A stretch of DNA of 64,000 nt from Lytechinus pictus (lineage: Eukaryota; Echinodermata; Echinoidea; Temnopleuroida; Toxopneustidae). The notes under the pieces are model-generated. The model was not told where the DNA came from, made no database searches, and saw nothing but the letters and a program-made list of their open reading frames with translations. Positions 37,192 to 49,499 of this stretch are shown piece after piece (position 1 is the stretch's first letter; every line of letters starts with the position of its first letter). Both the position numbers and the translations under genes were made by a program. Location of the stretch: positions 36,574,501 through 36,638,500 of the forward strand of contig NC_087251.1 of NCBI RefSeq assembly GCF_037042905.1, written 5' to 3'.

Positions 37192-37685
37192 ATAGCTGCG
37201 AAGAATGGATGCTGTGTCGTAGTGAGAAGCTGGTGTCCTACCTGTCCCGTCTGGATGACCTTCCGAGCTGTCCCTGCCACTTCCCAACCAACAACGCCAT
37301 CGTGGATCCTCAGCAAGGCCGGGAGTTCCATTGGATTCAACAAGATCCTGAGGCAGCCCGACTGGATATCTACAAGCCGACCGCCAGTAGCTGTATCCAA
37401 TCGGTACGTTCCTACCGCAGTACGTCGCTCGCCTCGCAGCAGTGCTGCTACGACGCCAATCAGAGGTTGATCACCAGAGGCCAAGGGGCTGGTACGCCTC
37501 AGCTCATCACGGCACAGATCTCTCGGGAGCTGCATTACAAGATCGACATCTTGCCCTGGATCATATGCAAAGGAGACTGGACCAAGTACAATCGGATCAG
37601 GCAGCCTAATAACGGCAGAGAATGCGAAGAGATTCCAGATTTGCAGACATTCCTTTCTCAGGTTGAAGAAGCGCGGGACTTCTGA
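37192..37685 (+). CDS. Duplicate AMOP terminal exon (isthmin exon 5B)
   Basis: This second copy of the AMOP exon lies in duplication unit B and has the same length (494 nt), an intact phase-1 acceptor (TTATTTCAG) and an intact stop. Against exon 5A I count 11 substitutions: nine synonymous, and two amino-acid changes (Gln to Leu in EEWMxC, Ser to Ala before RLDIY). No other isthmin exons lie between 26816 and 37192. It is therefore either an alternative terminal exon reached by skipping 5A, an orphan duplicate, or the other allele placed in tandem by assembly. The silent-change excess shows both sequences have been under protein-level constraint. Confidence 0.8.
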
Positions 37686-37749
37686 ACAAGGAAGTTGTTT
37701 TGTCCTACTACATTCTCTTTGGGAGAGAAACGGAAATGGGACCAAGAAA

Positions 37750-38075
37750 TTCGTAAGAAATTTCTCGTCCTTGACAAACTTTCTGTTTGGTGATTCAATA
37801 TGCACTGCCAGCTAACGAACGTGGTGTATATCACCTGTAAAACAAATGGGGGCTGTTTTATATATATATATATTTTTTTTTTTGGGGGGGGGGACTTGGT
37901 TGAAATCTCCTTTTCACTGATTCGTAAGAAATTTCTCGTCCTGGACAAACTTTCTGTTTGGTGATTCAGTATGCACTGCCAGCTAACGAACTTGGTGTAT
38001 ATCACCTGTAAAACAAATGGGGGCTGGTTTTGTTTTTTTGGGGGGGGGACTTGGTTGAAATATCCTTTTCACTGA
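37750..38075 (+). repeat. Local tandem duplication 3' of exon 5B
   Basis: Two successive copies (171 and about 155 bp), both starting TTCGTAAGAAATTTCTCGTC, lie just after the 5B stop. Unit A has a single copy. Differences are mostly in an AT/poly-T/poly-G tract. Confidence 0.85.
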
Positions 38076-38730
38076 TTTGCCTTTCCTGTTGCCGAATGGT
38101 TTTGAAAGTGTGGGTGGATTGGGCGGGGCTGACCTTGTAAAAAATCTCAATCCGATGGTAATTATTAAGTTTTTGTACACATTTATTGATAAAACGTGGG
38201 GGAGTCAGTAACCCCCCCCCCTCCGGTTCTGGGGATTATGTTTCTCTCTGTCTTTCAGATTCTTTCTCCATTTTCTTTTCTCTTTGTCATTCCCTGACAG
38301 CACTTAAACACATTTCAACATTTTCCCTTGAATACTTAAAATGAGCAGGTTGATTGATATTGAAACTCTTGTTCTAGAGAGAGTCATATCAATTATAATT
38401 TATTAAGAAGAATGATTTGGTGTAACCAGTTAACATTTTTTGGCCAGTTACGATAAAATATGGCTATACTCATTTTTATATCTGACTATATAGATTTCAT
38501 CATAATGAACGCAAAACAAATTTTATACTGGTTGGAAAAAAATATGATATTTCCTTTTTAATAGGTGAGTTATATGAATTATGTGAATTTGGTATTTTTA
38601 TCCTGTCAGGAGTTGATGATGTTGTTAACGATATTCACTTTTTGAATATGATAACTACCTCGAATGATAATGTCATTATTTGTATTATATACCTGTGAGT
38701 ATATAGGCTACTGATTAGAAATTTACGCTG

Positions 38731-38821
38731 CAGTCACACAATGAAACCGATAGGTAACCGATCGCTGAGTACTGTACGTCATTGCTATGGCCGGTCTGGG
38801 TTTGGCTTCGCTGATGTGGCT
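38731..38821 (+). mobile_element. CAGTCAC short MITE, copy 5 duplicate (unit B)
   Basis: The unit B counterpart of 27762-27853. The right terminus has decayed to GATGTGGCT. Confidence 0.65.
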
Positions 38822-38975
38822 TTGATTAGACTACACATTGACATTTAATCGATATATATAGAGGCGTACCTGTTAAGGTCTACTTTTAAATTATGTTTGT
38901 ACTGAAATAGTCACGGGTTTGTACTGTATATATACTTATTGCTAGAATTGTGATTCAAGTATTTAAAACAGAACA

Positions 38976-39145
38976 CACTCTAAAAAACGAAGAGCTATAA
39001 TTTAGCTCTTAAAGAGCATGTATAGGCGACTGCGCACTTCGGAGTGCTGATTTTTCTCGCTCAAATTTTAACTCGACAAATCAGCACTCCGAAGTGCAGT
39101 CGACACGCTCTTTAAGAGCTAAATTAGCTCTTCGTTTTTAGAGTG
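38976..39145 (+). mobile_element. Near-perfect palindromic MITE (CACTCTAAAAA), unit B only
   Basis: The 170-bp foldback has both arms reading CACTCTAAAAA...GAAGAGCTA...GCACTTCGGAGTGCTGATTT inwards. Unit A has an empty site near 28000 (ACAGAACAGAATAGG). It has no coding capacity. The target duplication is not clear. Confidence 0.8.
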
Positions 39146-40224
39146 CATGCAGAATAGGATCACCCATTATCTCCTAACTGATTGGATTTGTGTTTGTACT
39201 ATCATCTCAACTTGATATTTCAATCGCATGAATTTGATTTTTTTGCTTATGGAGGTAGATTTCAAACTGCGATTAAATATCAATTTAAGAGAAGAAACCA
39301 TAGAATCTAAAGTAAACGGCGTGTTCGTAATAACGTTCTGTGCATTCTCGAATTTCAAATTTTGTGTGGTTGAAAACACTGATTATAACAATATCGTTTC
39401 TTATTTGCAGTCAATAAATTTCTGCAAATACTTCATTTCTTATATTTCTAAAATCTCTATGGCAATCAAAAATAACATTAACGTTCTTTTTAAGTCACTG
39501 GTTTATTATTTTGTATTGTTCCTACTGTACATTAGTCCATTATAAATAAAACTGCATTTAAGAGATTATAGAGACATAATGTGTTTCTCAGGGAATTTGT
39601 ATAATATATATGATGGTATGCATAATTATGTTGCTGAAAATAGTGTTTTTTAATATTTTAAGAAGTCACCTAGCCAACCTTTGATGTGTTGTGAACGAGG
39701 ATGTTTCGAAGTTTACCATTATTTTGAATGAATGTTTTCTGAACGAACGTATATATCAACGTTCGAATTTTAACGTATCGATAAATTACATTTCCCTTTG
39801 TTTCTTTGTTATTTTTAACTTATTTGTTGTTATTTTTCATTCGCCATTTTTAACACATTATTAATTCATTAATTAATTAATTGACTTATTGATTTTTTTT
39901 CTGGGGGGGGGGGTAATGTATGACAGCGAAGGTGTGATTGAAAAGGGTCATTTCAACGGAATTCGTTTTATTTTATTTTTTTTCAAATTTGAACTTTTCT
40001 TGCCATTGTTCTTAAAAATAATATTCATATTCAAAATACGAATTTCCACTATGGTAAGAATGAAAGGCTGAATTATGCTATATATTATTAAACTTTGTAT
40101 TTCGGTATCAATGTTGAAGAAAATACTAGGAAACACGTAATTATTATGTTCCATGTATATTTTAATCAATATTAAACTTGCATGGAAGGTTATTAGTTCC
40201 GATCTAAATGTCTTTCCTGGTACC

Positions 40225-40441
40225 CAGGGGCGGAGTGGCGCCGTGCTATTTTGAAAGGAGTGCAAAATGACCTATTTTAATATTGCATTACCATTACAGA
40301 GATAATAAAAGATTCAACGACACATACGTCTCTTTTTTATGCTCTTCTCTTTGCATCCCCCCTTTTCTTTTTTCCTCTGTTTCCCCCACTACTTGAAAAT
40401 TCACAGGGGTGGTCGCCCCCGCCCCCGTAGGGATGCCCCTG
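40225..40441. mobile_element. CAGGGGCGG non-autonomous element (unit B)
   Basis: The unit B counterpart of 29078-29294 with the same ends and few substitutions. Confidence 0.5.
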
Positions 40442-41707
40442 CTTGTATTAGTTAATCGTTCGCATCTAGACTGATTTTAACATTTGCCGCGCCATTATTA
40501 ATTTGGCTTTATATAATAATGTTTAAAATGATTTAGAATTCCTGGTATCATCGATAAGAATCATATTGATGAGTCATGTGTTAAACGTATATATTTTTGT
40601 TTTCATGTACTCTATTTATTTCATCAGATGATAAAATGCATAAAAATTGTATATGATTTTATGTTTAGTTCCACGTTGAAAAACACTTGTATGTGATTAA
40701 AACAAATGGAAATAAAAATTTTAATTCCTGTATCATTTGGTTGTTTTGTGTGAGAACAATGGAATATGTCGTTTAAAAGTCTTTTAAAATGTGAAAGGTA
40801 TTCTATCCATTTAGAGAGATGTGTGGTTCATTCAATTAAAAAGTAGTACGTTATTAAAGAAATAAAAGTGCTGTTTCCTAAACAAATCAATAACAAATAC
40901 AATAAACCGTGTAGAATCCTCGTCAAATGGAGCAGTTCGTGTAGTAGAAGAGATTTTAAGAAAATTGTCGTGTTTGACGAGAAAAAAAATTGTGAAAATG
41001 AGTGGATCATATAAAAATATAATGCTTTTCTTAAAGCATGATTTCTAGTCATCTGACTGAAATTATTCCAATGTTTTACAAAAAGAGTGTAGTGGTATTT
41101 GATAATATCTTAATCATGATCTATTAATAAGAATTGGTTGATCAAACGTGTCTGACTGAGAATATCTTTTCAAGGTTGGCTCATACTTAAAAATGCTTAG
41201 CTCATTACTGGAAAATATATTGATATTGTCCTTGGAGATTGAATTCAAATTGTATTAAGAATTATTCAAATTCACTCTACTATAATTATGATACACCTGG
41301 ACCCCGTCTTACAAAGAGAGATAGCCTCAAATAAAACTCCTATTGCGATTGAGCTCAATTTGCGAATGCATTATTGAAGAGATGGAAGTTTAGATCAGCG
41401 CAAAAGGTGAGAAAGGTGAAAAGCTCAGTTGTATAACAAAACTAAGAGAGAGAGAGAAGGGGGGGGGGGTATAAATCTCATAATTTATTGTCGTCCCACA
41501 GTTCTCAATTTCATCTTTCTTATTTCGGTTTGAAGTCGCTCAAACCTAAATGAATTTTAGGTTGTCATTTCTGCAGATTGAAATGCTTTTCTAAGTCTGA
41601 GGCCTTAAAACCATGACTTATATAAAGTGTGGACAATTTCATACATAATCTATTTATTTTTGATGGAATATGCGGTGATTTTTTTATCATACGAAGTAGA
41701 GAATGGC

Positions 41708-42186
41708 ATGAGGAGCGGCGGATTCAAGATTTTATCAATCAAGGGGCACAGAAAGAGGTTGTTCATGATTTCTTCAGAATTTCCTGCCTAACCCATCCCC
41801 CTCCCTGAAAAGATTTAGGGGGGTGATCACAATTGCATTGCCTCCTGGATCAGGATCTGTCATTGAATATGTCACGCTAATAAAGCGAAAAATTACTTTT
41901 CCTGCTCTATAATAGCGGAAGATCAAATTCCAGGGGTGGCTAGGGGTGGTTCCAAATGGGGGCAGGGGACGAATGTCTCCTCTATCGTCAAAAAGGAATA
42001 AAGAGGGAGAAATGGGCAAGAAAATTATAAAAGGAGATCTGCAGGACAGACAGTGCAACTATATAATACCCATTGATCTTTATACGGATCGGTAATTATA
42101 ATACCCCTATAATTCAATCAAGAACATAAGATTGTGTAACCTTTTGTTATCTCCCCCCATCTAAATACCCCGCTGCCGCCCCTGAT
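41708..42186. mobile_element. Element ending CCGCTGCCGCCCCTGAT (unit B)
   Basis: The unit B counterpart of 30562-31040, same ends, small indels inside. Confidence 0.4.
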
Positions 42187-42749
42187 CTATATACGCAATA
42201 CTGTATATCTGTTTGCAAAAAGGGGCGTCAGTCATGATCCAGTGGGCAGCGGTGCGGTGCCTTCTCTTGTATAAAGTGCATTATGCTGATCATTTACAGA
42301 GGTGAGGACTGGGATGGGGGGGGGGGGAGCCCCTTGGCCCCCTGGATTTGCCAAAGGTCTCTCATATAAGGAAAACTTTACCTATCTATTTTATTCATCA
42401 AAACATCTTTAAGGAATGCCAGTATAGGATTTCATTTTAAATCAGAGCAAAATCATATCAAATATTTCTATTCCTGTATTAAAAAAAACATATGGAAATT
42501 GTCAATATGAATATTATTTATAATAATAATCTCTTACCTCTAAATCGGCAGCAGTTGACTAATATTTGATCACTCGTCTGGTTTATTGGAACAAAGCGGA
42601 AAACCCAAACTTCACACTCTCATCAAATACAACCCATGCAATACTAATTGGTTGGAAGTAATCAATCAATAATATCCTTGATAGTCACAGCTGACGGATG
42701 AGTGCTCTGTACGAATAATAGAGATACGGGATACATTGCGGGCATGTAA

Positions 42750-42822
42750 GCCACCTTAGCTCAGCGGTTAGAGCACTGGTCTTGTAAACCAGGGGTCGAG
42801 AGTTCAAATCTCTCAGGTGGCT
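42750..42822 (+). tRNA. tRNA-Thr (anticodon TGT), unit B copy, intact
   Basis: The 73-nt cloverleaf has a perfect acceptor stem (GCCACCT / AGGTGGC), D stem GCTC/GAGC, anticodon stem CTGGT/ACCAG with loop CTTGTAA (anticodon TGT at 42783-42785), a five-pair GAGAG/CTCTC T stem and T loop TTCAAAT. No intron, no encoded CCA, as expected for a eukaryote. Internal A and B boxes are intact and a T-run follows. Confidence 0.95.
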
Positions 42823-42837
42823 GGGGCGTCGTTTCTC

Positions 42838-42845
42838 TTTTTTTT
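42838..42845 (+). terminator. RNA polymerase III terminator of the unit B tRNA-Thr
   Basis: A run of eight T starts 15 nt past the tRNA 3' end on the sense strand. Oligo(T) is the standard Pol III stop. Confidence 0.7.
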
Positions 42846-44589
42846 CTTATAATAATGAAATAGATTCATGAAGAACTATCGTACCAGGGAATGTGTTTGA
42901 AGAATTCACTGAAAATAAGGCACTAATTCACGTTTCGAGAGATTTCATTTTTAGAAAATTTTTACTCTGTTAATTTGCTGCCAACTCCCCCCCCCTCCCC
43001 ACAAAGACAGGTTCAACATTTAGCACAATTCAAATGCAAAACAAATCGATTTATAAAAATGCAATACCATATCAATATTGCATACACTTAATAAATTGAA
43101 ATTAATATTCATGATTCCAGGCTAAAAATCATGATAAATAGTATTATTGATCATGAATCAAATTTTGTTGCAATTTAAATTTTCTTATCTTGATGATTTT
43201 ATCTATTCATGAATTCTATCTATTCATATTTTCATTCATCTAATTATTGCCAATAACATCGAATTAAATCGAACATGTCTTTTAAGAACCCCTCTTCAAA
43301 ATTACTTTTGAGAAATTAATGAAGTTATATGTACGTTTTATGCTTATGTTATCCATTCTTAATTGAATAGCATGCTAGTTTACAACCTATGAATGAATTC
43401 TTTATATATATATATTTTCATGGAGGTGAAATGTTGTAAACATTGTCATTTCATTCTTTCAGCAGCCAATAATGTATATTGATTTTTGTTATACACAAAC
43501 TATACGCAAAATCATTAACTGTATAAAATCAAACAAATATAAATCATGAAATGTCTTTCTCATTTTCACTTGAGATATCCCGTTAATCTCTTATTTACAA
43601 ATAGGCCCGTTTACTATTAAACATGTCATAAGTATGCATACTTTTTTTTTAACAAATGATGTTCTTGGCATTCTGAAAACTCTGCAAATACTTAATTAAC
43701 TTCAACGAATACTTGCAGGAAAGAAATATACATGTATTAGTCCGAATCATTTAGAATTTATAAGATTATCAAAATGAAATCATCGGAATCAAAATAGTTT
43801 ATTATTACTTGTTGCTATCGTTGGCCTCTGTGGAGGTTTGAGAATGGACAAGGAGAAATCTTTAAAAAAAAACATGTCATGCATGATACGCATTCAGTGT
43901 AACTCATGACGGTGGACATAATGGGAGGTGCATGGGGTGTGTGTATGTGGTTTGAATAAAGAACAAAAGATCTTTCAATTGATTGTGTTCAATGGATTAT
44001 GCAAGGATCGAGTAAGGTACTATAGCTTAGACGTTTTGGGACCCTATAATGATTAGGGTCTTTGGTGGAAGCAAGTGAAATGGAGAATGCTACAATTGTC
44101 AATGATGTTATTCGATGAAGACAGATGAAAATGACATGAAATAGACAGCCGATCTCAGTTACAAAAAAAATGTATATCCTCTGCTATGAAAATGGAGACA
44201 CGGGACAGATGATATCGTGGCAGTTCAAGTATAAGAGGTAAGGTACAATTATGACATTTGTAAAACTCTCATTAATATTATTTCGCATGATGTATATAAT
44301 TATGATACGTAGCGATTTTACCCCAATTGTTATACGTTTGATAAGTAGGCCTTTTCTCTATATCATCATACTGTATCATTCAGTGTTCTATGGCTCTTTT
44401 ACAGAACAAGCATTTGTGGGGTAGAGATAGAATATGCCCCATTGATGAGGTTAATTTGCTTTCATGGTTGGTGAATGTTGATTATAAAATTGTACGGCAA
44501 GAGTGAGAATGTTAAGTCGGGCAAGCGGAACGGAACGGAAATCTGTTTACTCGAAAGAATGTAATTTGAATATGAAAAGACTCATTCAT

Positions 44590-44830
44590 TTGTTTATTTT
44601 CATTTGGTCCAATGCCAATTTGTCCAATAGCCATTTAGTCCATATACCATTTGGTCTAATTAGACTAAGTGTTAATTGGGCAAAATGAATGAAAATAAAA
44701 CGGATATTAGACCAACTGGTTATTGGACCAAATGGTTGTTAGACGAAATGTTGATGGACGGAAAGGCATAAGACTAAATGGAGGTAGACTATATGTGGTG
44801 AGTGGACGAGTTGACAGTCGACGAATTTGA
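44590..44830. repeat. Inverted GTCCAA-type degenerate repeat (unit B)
   Basis: The counterpart of 34205-34690 without the MITE. Its right end runs directly into GACGAATTTGACC, the edge of the segment missing from unit B. Confidence 0.5.
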
Positions 44831-46102
44831 CCTCCATTTTGTAGCGAAAACTTTTTTATTCAAATTTTTTCAAAACTTTTCAAATTTACATCAGCACCCC
44901 CATTAAAATAATCGTTCACAGGGCCCTGATAAAAGCCGGCCCTTCATGATAGAAGCTTGGAATAAGGTATAGTCTTAATTGGCGCAAATCAGTATATTTT
45001 TGAAACCTGAAAAGAATTATGAATATTACCTTGTTTCAAGCTTCCATATTTATAGTAAATCTAATCGCCAGTTGCATTTCTATTACCGTCTGATTGTGCT
45101 TTATGGTGGTTGCAATGCATTCTGCATTCTTTCCTCGTGGAGTGGTCCCAGTTCTGTCGGGTTCTTTAGACGTAATTGCAAAAGTCATTTCCGAAAGTGA
45201 AACTGCAAACTCTTGTGGCTTCGCGTCGCAGCATGTAAAATCAGTGGATTTGCTAGTAAAATAACACCAATAAAAAGAGAAATGTGGAACAAGGAGGGAA
45301 ATGTATATTTGGCCTTACAAAGTTGTTGAGAATGAAAATTGATGACCACCCGTCACCTCGTAGTACATCGCTATGCAGGGGCGGATCCTGGATTGTCCAC
45401 CGGGGGCGGCAAAAATGTTCATCATATTTTTTTTTCTGATTAGCTGCCCAAAGAGCCAAAGTCATTTGAGGATGGACCGGGGGGGGGGGTATCGTCATAA
45501 AAGGCGAAGATTAAGTAATTTTTAGCTTTGTTAAACAAAAATAGGTATCGTAATCCTCAAGTTATGATGCGAACTTTTTTCTCCTTCACCTCTTTCTTTT
45601 TTATCACCTCCAATTGCATATTTTAACCTGTGAAAAATTTCTTCGCGTATTGTAATTTTTGTAACATATGAAAAAAGAAGACATTGTCATAAAACATCAA
45701 AGTGATTTAATTACTTTTAGAACCATATAGTTCAATGTAAAGCAATAGTGTGATTTCATAGTCTGTTTTGTTTTAAATCGTCTTTGAAACTCCATGGAAA
45801 AACCAAAAGTTATTGCTATTCAGGACTGGATAAAGACCACCCAAATATATTATTGTAACCCCATTTTGTTTGACAAAAAACAGAGACGAAATGTCACTTA
45901 ATTCGGGAAGCTGTACAAAGGCAAATATATGGTTGTCCTAACAGCCAAATTGGAAAATTAAGGTATCTTCAGAGGATGATGACATGCTAGGTGAAGCGGT
46001 AGTATACCAATCGTATTAGGATATCCCTCATTCACAACATCGCTCTTTATTACACCCATATCTTTATCATGAGCTAATTATCAGGGGCGGCGTCAGGGTA
46101 TT

Positions 46103-47633
46103 TTGATAGGGAGAAGGGTATATAATAAGCCCGAAAAATGGGGGGAAATTTCCCCAAAATCCAATCAAATACTGGTTTAAAAGATTAAGGACATCTATGT
46201 TTCAAACCCTTCTTTCCTTTTCTTCCTCTTTTGTCATGATTTTGTCCACTTCTCGGGAAATCGCAGGGAGTGCCCCGGTCCGTACGTGTGGCGTTTCCCC
46301 TAGCCCCCATCAACAAATAGATGGATCCGGGCAGCGAATTGCTTTGAACTGACCATAATACTTGTCGATACGAACTTTGTAGCCATGCATGCCTTTAATT
46401 ATAGTTAGTACTAACTGGAAAACAGTACTTGGTATCAAGTTCAAATGCATAGTAGACCTCTGTATTCCTTGTTGTTATGGGCGGAAAGTCTCGAGCAAAC
46501 ATTTCGATTGTCTGGAAAATTCGCTTAATTTAACTTGCATAAAATTTGAAAATGTTCCGACGTGCACTTTCTTTGCAAGCCCTTCAGTTTTTGCTGACGA
46601 AAACTACAGTGCTTTAAACCTCAATTCATCTTGAAGGATAGAAAATGTTCACCAACGCTCCTACAAATTGGTATCGACAATCTCAGGATGATGCGCTATT
46701 ATCTTCCCGCAGAGAGACCATTACATTCTGACATTACTCCAGCTGAAATTTATAGGGTTGCATTATAGGCTCGTCCGTCGTTAATACAAAAGGGAATAGG
46801 GAAAATGAACATTTTTTTTTCTTCTGGATAAAGAGAGGTATGAAATAAAGTATCAAGCAGTCGTGGGAGAAAAAATGGGGACGGGCGATTTATTTTTGTT
46901 GGGGGGCAGCAGAACGAGGATTTACTCGAAAAGAGGGTCCATTTTTTTTCCTTGACAAGCAGCATAAAATGGTGTTAGAAGTATGATACAATGATTTAAC
47001 CAGAACAAAATCCTACTGTTTTTATATTTTTTTAGGGATGGGGCAGCCCCTTCCCTTGAACCGAATCAGAATGCTAGGGTGTGTCTCTGGATTGTTTAAT
47101 TTCAATCCAGTATATTAGAATGGATTATGACTATTTTGAAAGACGGGAAAAATAATCTAAGTGAAGGGAAAGTCATGATGTCCAAATGCAATTCTCAAAC
47201 ACACAATAAAATCACCTTGTTTTCACTAACATGATTAAAAACATAGACTATGATAGAAGAATTAAGCATCATCGTAACAGAAATATGAAATAAACATCCT
47301 CTCCAGCCTGTCTGCAAGCCATCCCAAATCACAATTTCCTATCAATCCCTTTAAACCCTCCCACATCTCGCTTGGGGTGTGTAGGGTTAATGAGATTCTC
47401 TACAGGCCTTCCATAAATGCAAACTACTTTGTTATTCCAAGACAATTAACTCTCTAAACACAGAAGGTCAACCCCCATACTCGGTACCATTGTTTATCCA
47501 CCAGTAGGGGGAAGCTGCCGGGGTCTATCACCACCCAGAAGGACGCTGCGGCTCATCATTGCATGGTGCTATCAATTCTTGTGTCAATCTTTCTAAAAAT
47601 GAGGAAATTATGATTGTAAAATAGAGACCCGAT
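46103..47633. other. Single-copy flank after the duplication
   Basis: It continues the CAGGGGCGG-type element cut at the A/B junction (46082 to about 46310), then AT-rich DNA without recognisable genes. Confidence 0.55.
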
Positions 47634-47770
47634 GGGCTCCGTCTTACGAAGAGTTGCGACACATTCAAAATCGAATTCAAAGTGCGACTGATCTATTTAC
47701 TATACAATATCAGATCAATTAAAATTTGAGTTTGTTATGAATATATCGAAACTCTTCGTATGATGGGACC
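47634..47770. mobile_element. Foldback MITE (CGTCTTACGAAGAG)
   Basis: The 137-bp element has left GGGCTCCGTCTTACGAAGAG and right CTCTTCGTATGATGGGACC as inverted ends. A half-copy (GGACCCCGTCTTACAAAGAG) occurs near 30156 and again in unit B. Confidence 0.6.
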
Positions 47771-47900
47771 ATTTCATTAAAAAAATGTCACTGATCTTCG
47801 CAGACTACTTTTATAAGCTACAGAAATCCTTGCATCTGATTGGCTAAGAGTAAAATTGTTAATAAAAGTCAATGATTATTTGTATCATAAAACGCTCCCC
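47765..47900. mobile_element. GGGA...TCCC MITE, copy 2
   Basis: Contains the TTGCATCTGATTGGCTAAGAG core and ends ATCATAAAACGCTCCCC. It abuts another MITE at 47634-47770. Confidence 0.6.
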
Positions 47901-48402
47901 ATGTCGGTTTGGGTGCAGCATTTTTATGGTAACTTTTAACTGCCGGTTCAAGAAGAGTGATTGAAATGGTATTCGGGCTTCCTAAACCCATGTTCAAAGC
48001 TGAATCCCTTCTTAATGTTAAGAGGGGGTTTCGGGGCACTTTTCAGAAAAAGGTCACTTATTAGAGAATATAGCAAGGGGTTTCTTCATGATTTTATTTT
48101 AAAATGTGATTGTTTAAGTGCTCGTTCATCCCGGAATGCCGTTTTCAACCTGTGCTAACCAGTTTAGAGTGGACTTGGGGCACATCTCAGAAAAATCCCT
48201 CAAATATCACTTTATATTAATTAGAGAAAATAACTTTGATAAACTTTTTCCCCCATTTGTTAGAAAATGAAAGATGGGAAAGTGCACCAGAAATGGTGAC
48301 GACCCTACTTTTTTTAAGGGGGTGGGGCGTGTCATATAATTTTTGCCTCTCTTGACGATGTTTTCTAGGTATGCCACTGGGTCAATCATCATCGTGACTA
48401 AG

Positions 48403-48612
48403 ACATAATCATCATCACCAGCATAATCACTGTCATCATCACTACCATCATCAGCATCACCATTATCATCATCATAAATGGTTAAGCATAATTACTGTCA
48501 TCACTACTATCATCATCTTTATCGTCATCATCATCACTACCATCAACATCACAATCAACATTTTCACAACTGTCAATATCAGCATCACAGTCATCATCAT
48601 CATCATCACTGG
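48403..48612. repeat. (ATC/CAT)n imperfect microsatellite
   Basis: About 210 bp of ATC, ACC and CATCAT triplets. It translates as poly-His on + and poly-Asp on -, which explains the open frames on both strands; neither is a gene. Confidence 0.9.
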
Positions 48613-48840
48613 GTGATTTCAAGTCCGGTGTTGGCATTGGTGTTGGAATTTGGATTGCTTCCCCAAGCTCCAAAATCTATTCTGAGTTTGTAAAACTGAT
48701 CCAGATCACATTATTGACATCTCAAAAACTAGTGAGTGACTTTTCAGGACCATCTTCATTTTATGTTTGGCGTTATACTCTTGTAAAAATTGACCAAACA
48801 CCAACCCAATAGGTCATCACTAAACTTGAAATCACTCACT

Positions 48841-48925
48841 GTCATGACCATCAGCATTACCATCATGACTGTCAATGACACTGACATCATTATCATCAAC
48901 ATCATCATCATCATCATCATCCATC
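48841..48925. repeat. (CAT)n microsatellite, second block
   Basis: A second CATCATCAT-rich tract of the same type, about 230 bp after the first. Confidence 0.85.
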
Positions 48926-49499
48926 AAATCAAATTTAGACCAATATACAAATCTCCAACATGACAACAAATTACTAGATCACAGGACTGAACAAGTGGCT
49001 TCTGTGATTTTGTTTTTCATATTCAATTAGCAATATTTTCAGTACAGGTGGGACACAGAATTTTGTAAATTCACTGGCCTGTAGTCTGAGGCTTGGTTGA
49101 AAGATCCAAGATTTTAGGAGCTAAATGTGAAACAAATCCCTCTCAGTAGAGTTGTTTATTCATTTTTTCATGAATAGTAAAAATGAAAATAATGAGTACA
49201 TTATTGAAGGCCTATCTGAACAATTGGTAAAGGTTCAATGATAAGAAATATAGTTATCTTTCATTTTAATATTCCCATCTTACAGAAGTAGTGGCTGTTA
49301 TATTGTTTCATCTATTGATTGTTTTACAATCTTTTTTAGAATTTAATTTTTATTGTATATGTTACTTTTAAATATTATATTTCAGATCACATCCTTCACC
49401 CAATTTGTGGTTTATGATCCGGATTTCAGTAGCTAATATTAACAAGAACTTGTAAATGCCTAGTGACAATAAGTTTCCTGTACACAGAAATCAGAAGAT

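Larger units (their letters stand above)
36765..46102 (+). repeat. Tandem duplication unit B (about 9.3 kb)
   Basis: A direct repeat of unit A starting with the same GAGAACCGGAACAGCAG at the exact point where unit A ends. It carries exon 5B, the intact tRNA-Thr and the same order of small repeats. Segments only in B: a 170-bp palindromic MITE (38976-39145), a local tandem duplication after the exon (37750-38075) and an extra stretch of about 50 bp near 42361-42410. Confidence 0.95.

Noticed and set aside
37188-37805. 205-codon open frame antisense to exon 5B
   Set aside because: Same antisense shadow in unit B.
48478-48693. Poly-His (+) and poly-Asp (-) frames
   Set aside because: ATC microsatellite translation.
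48403-48925. CRISPR-like spaced repeats
   Set aside because: Simple triplet microsatellite in a eukaryotic genome; no repeat/spacer regularity.
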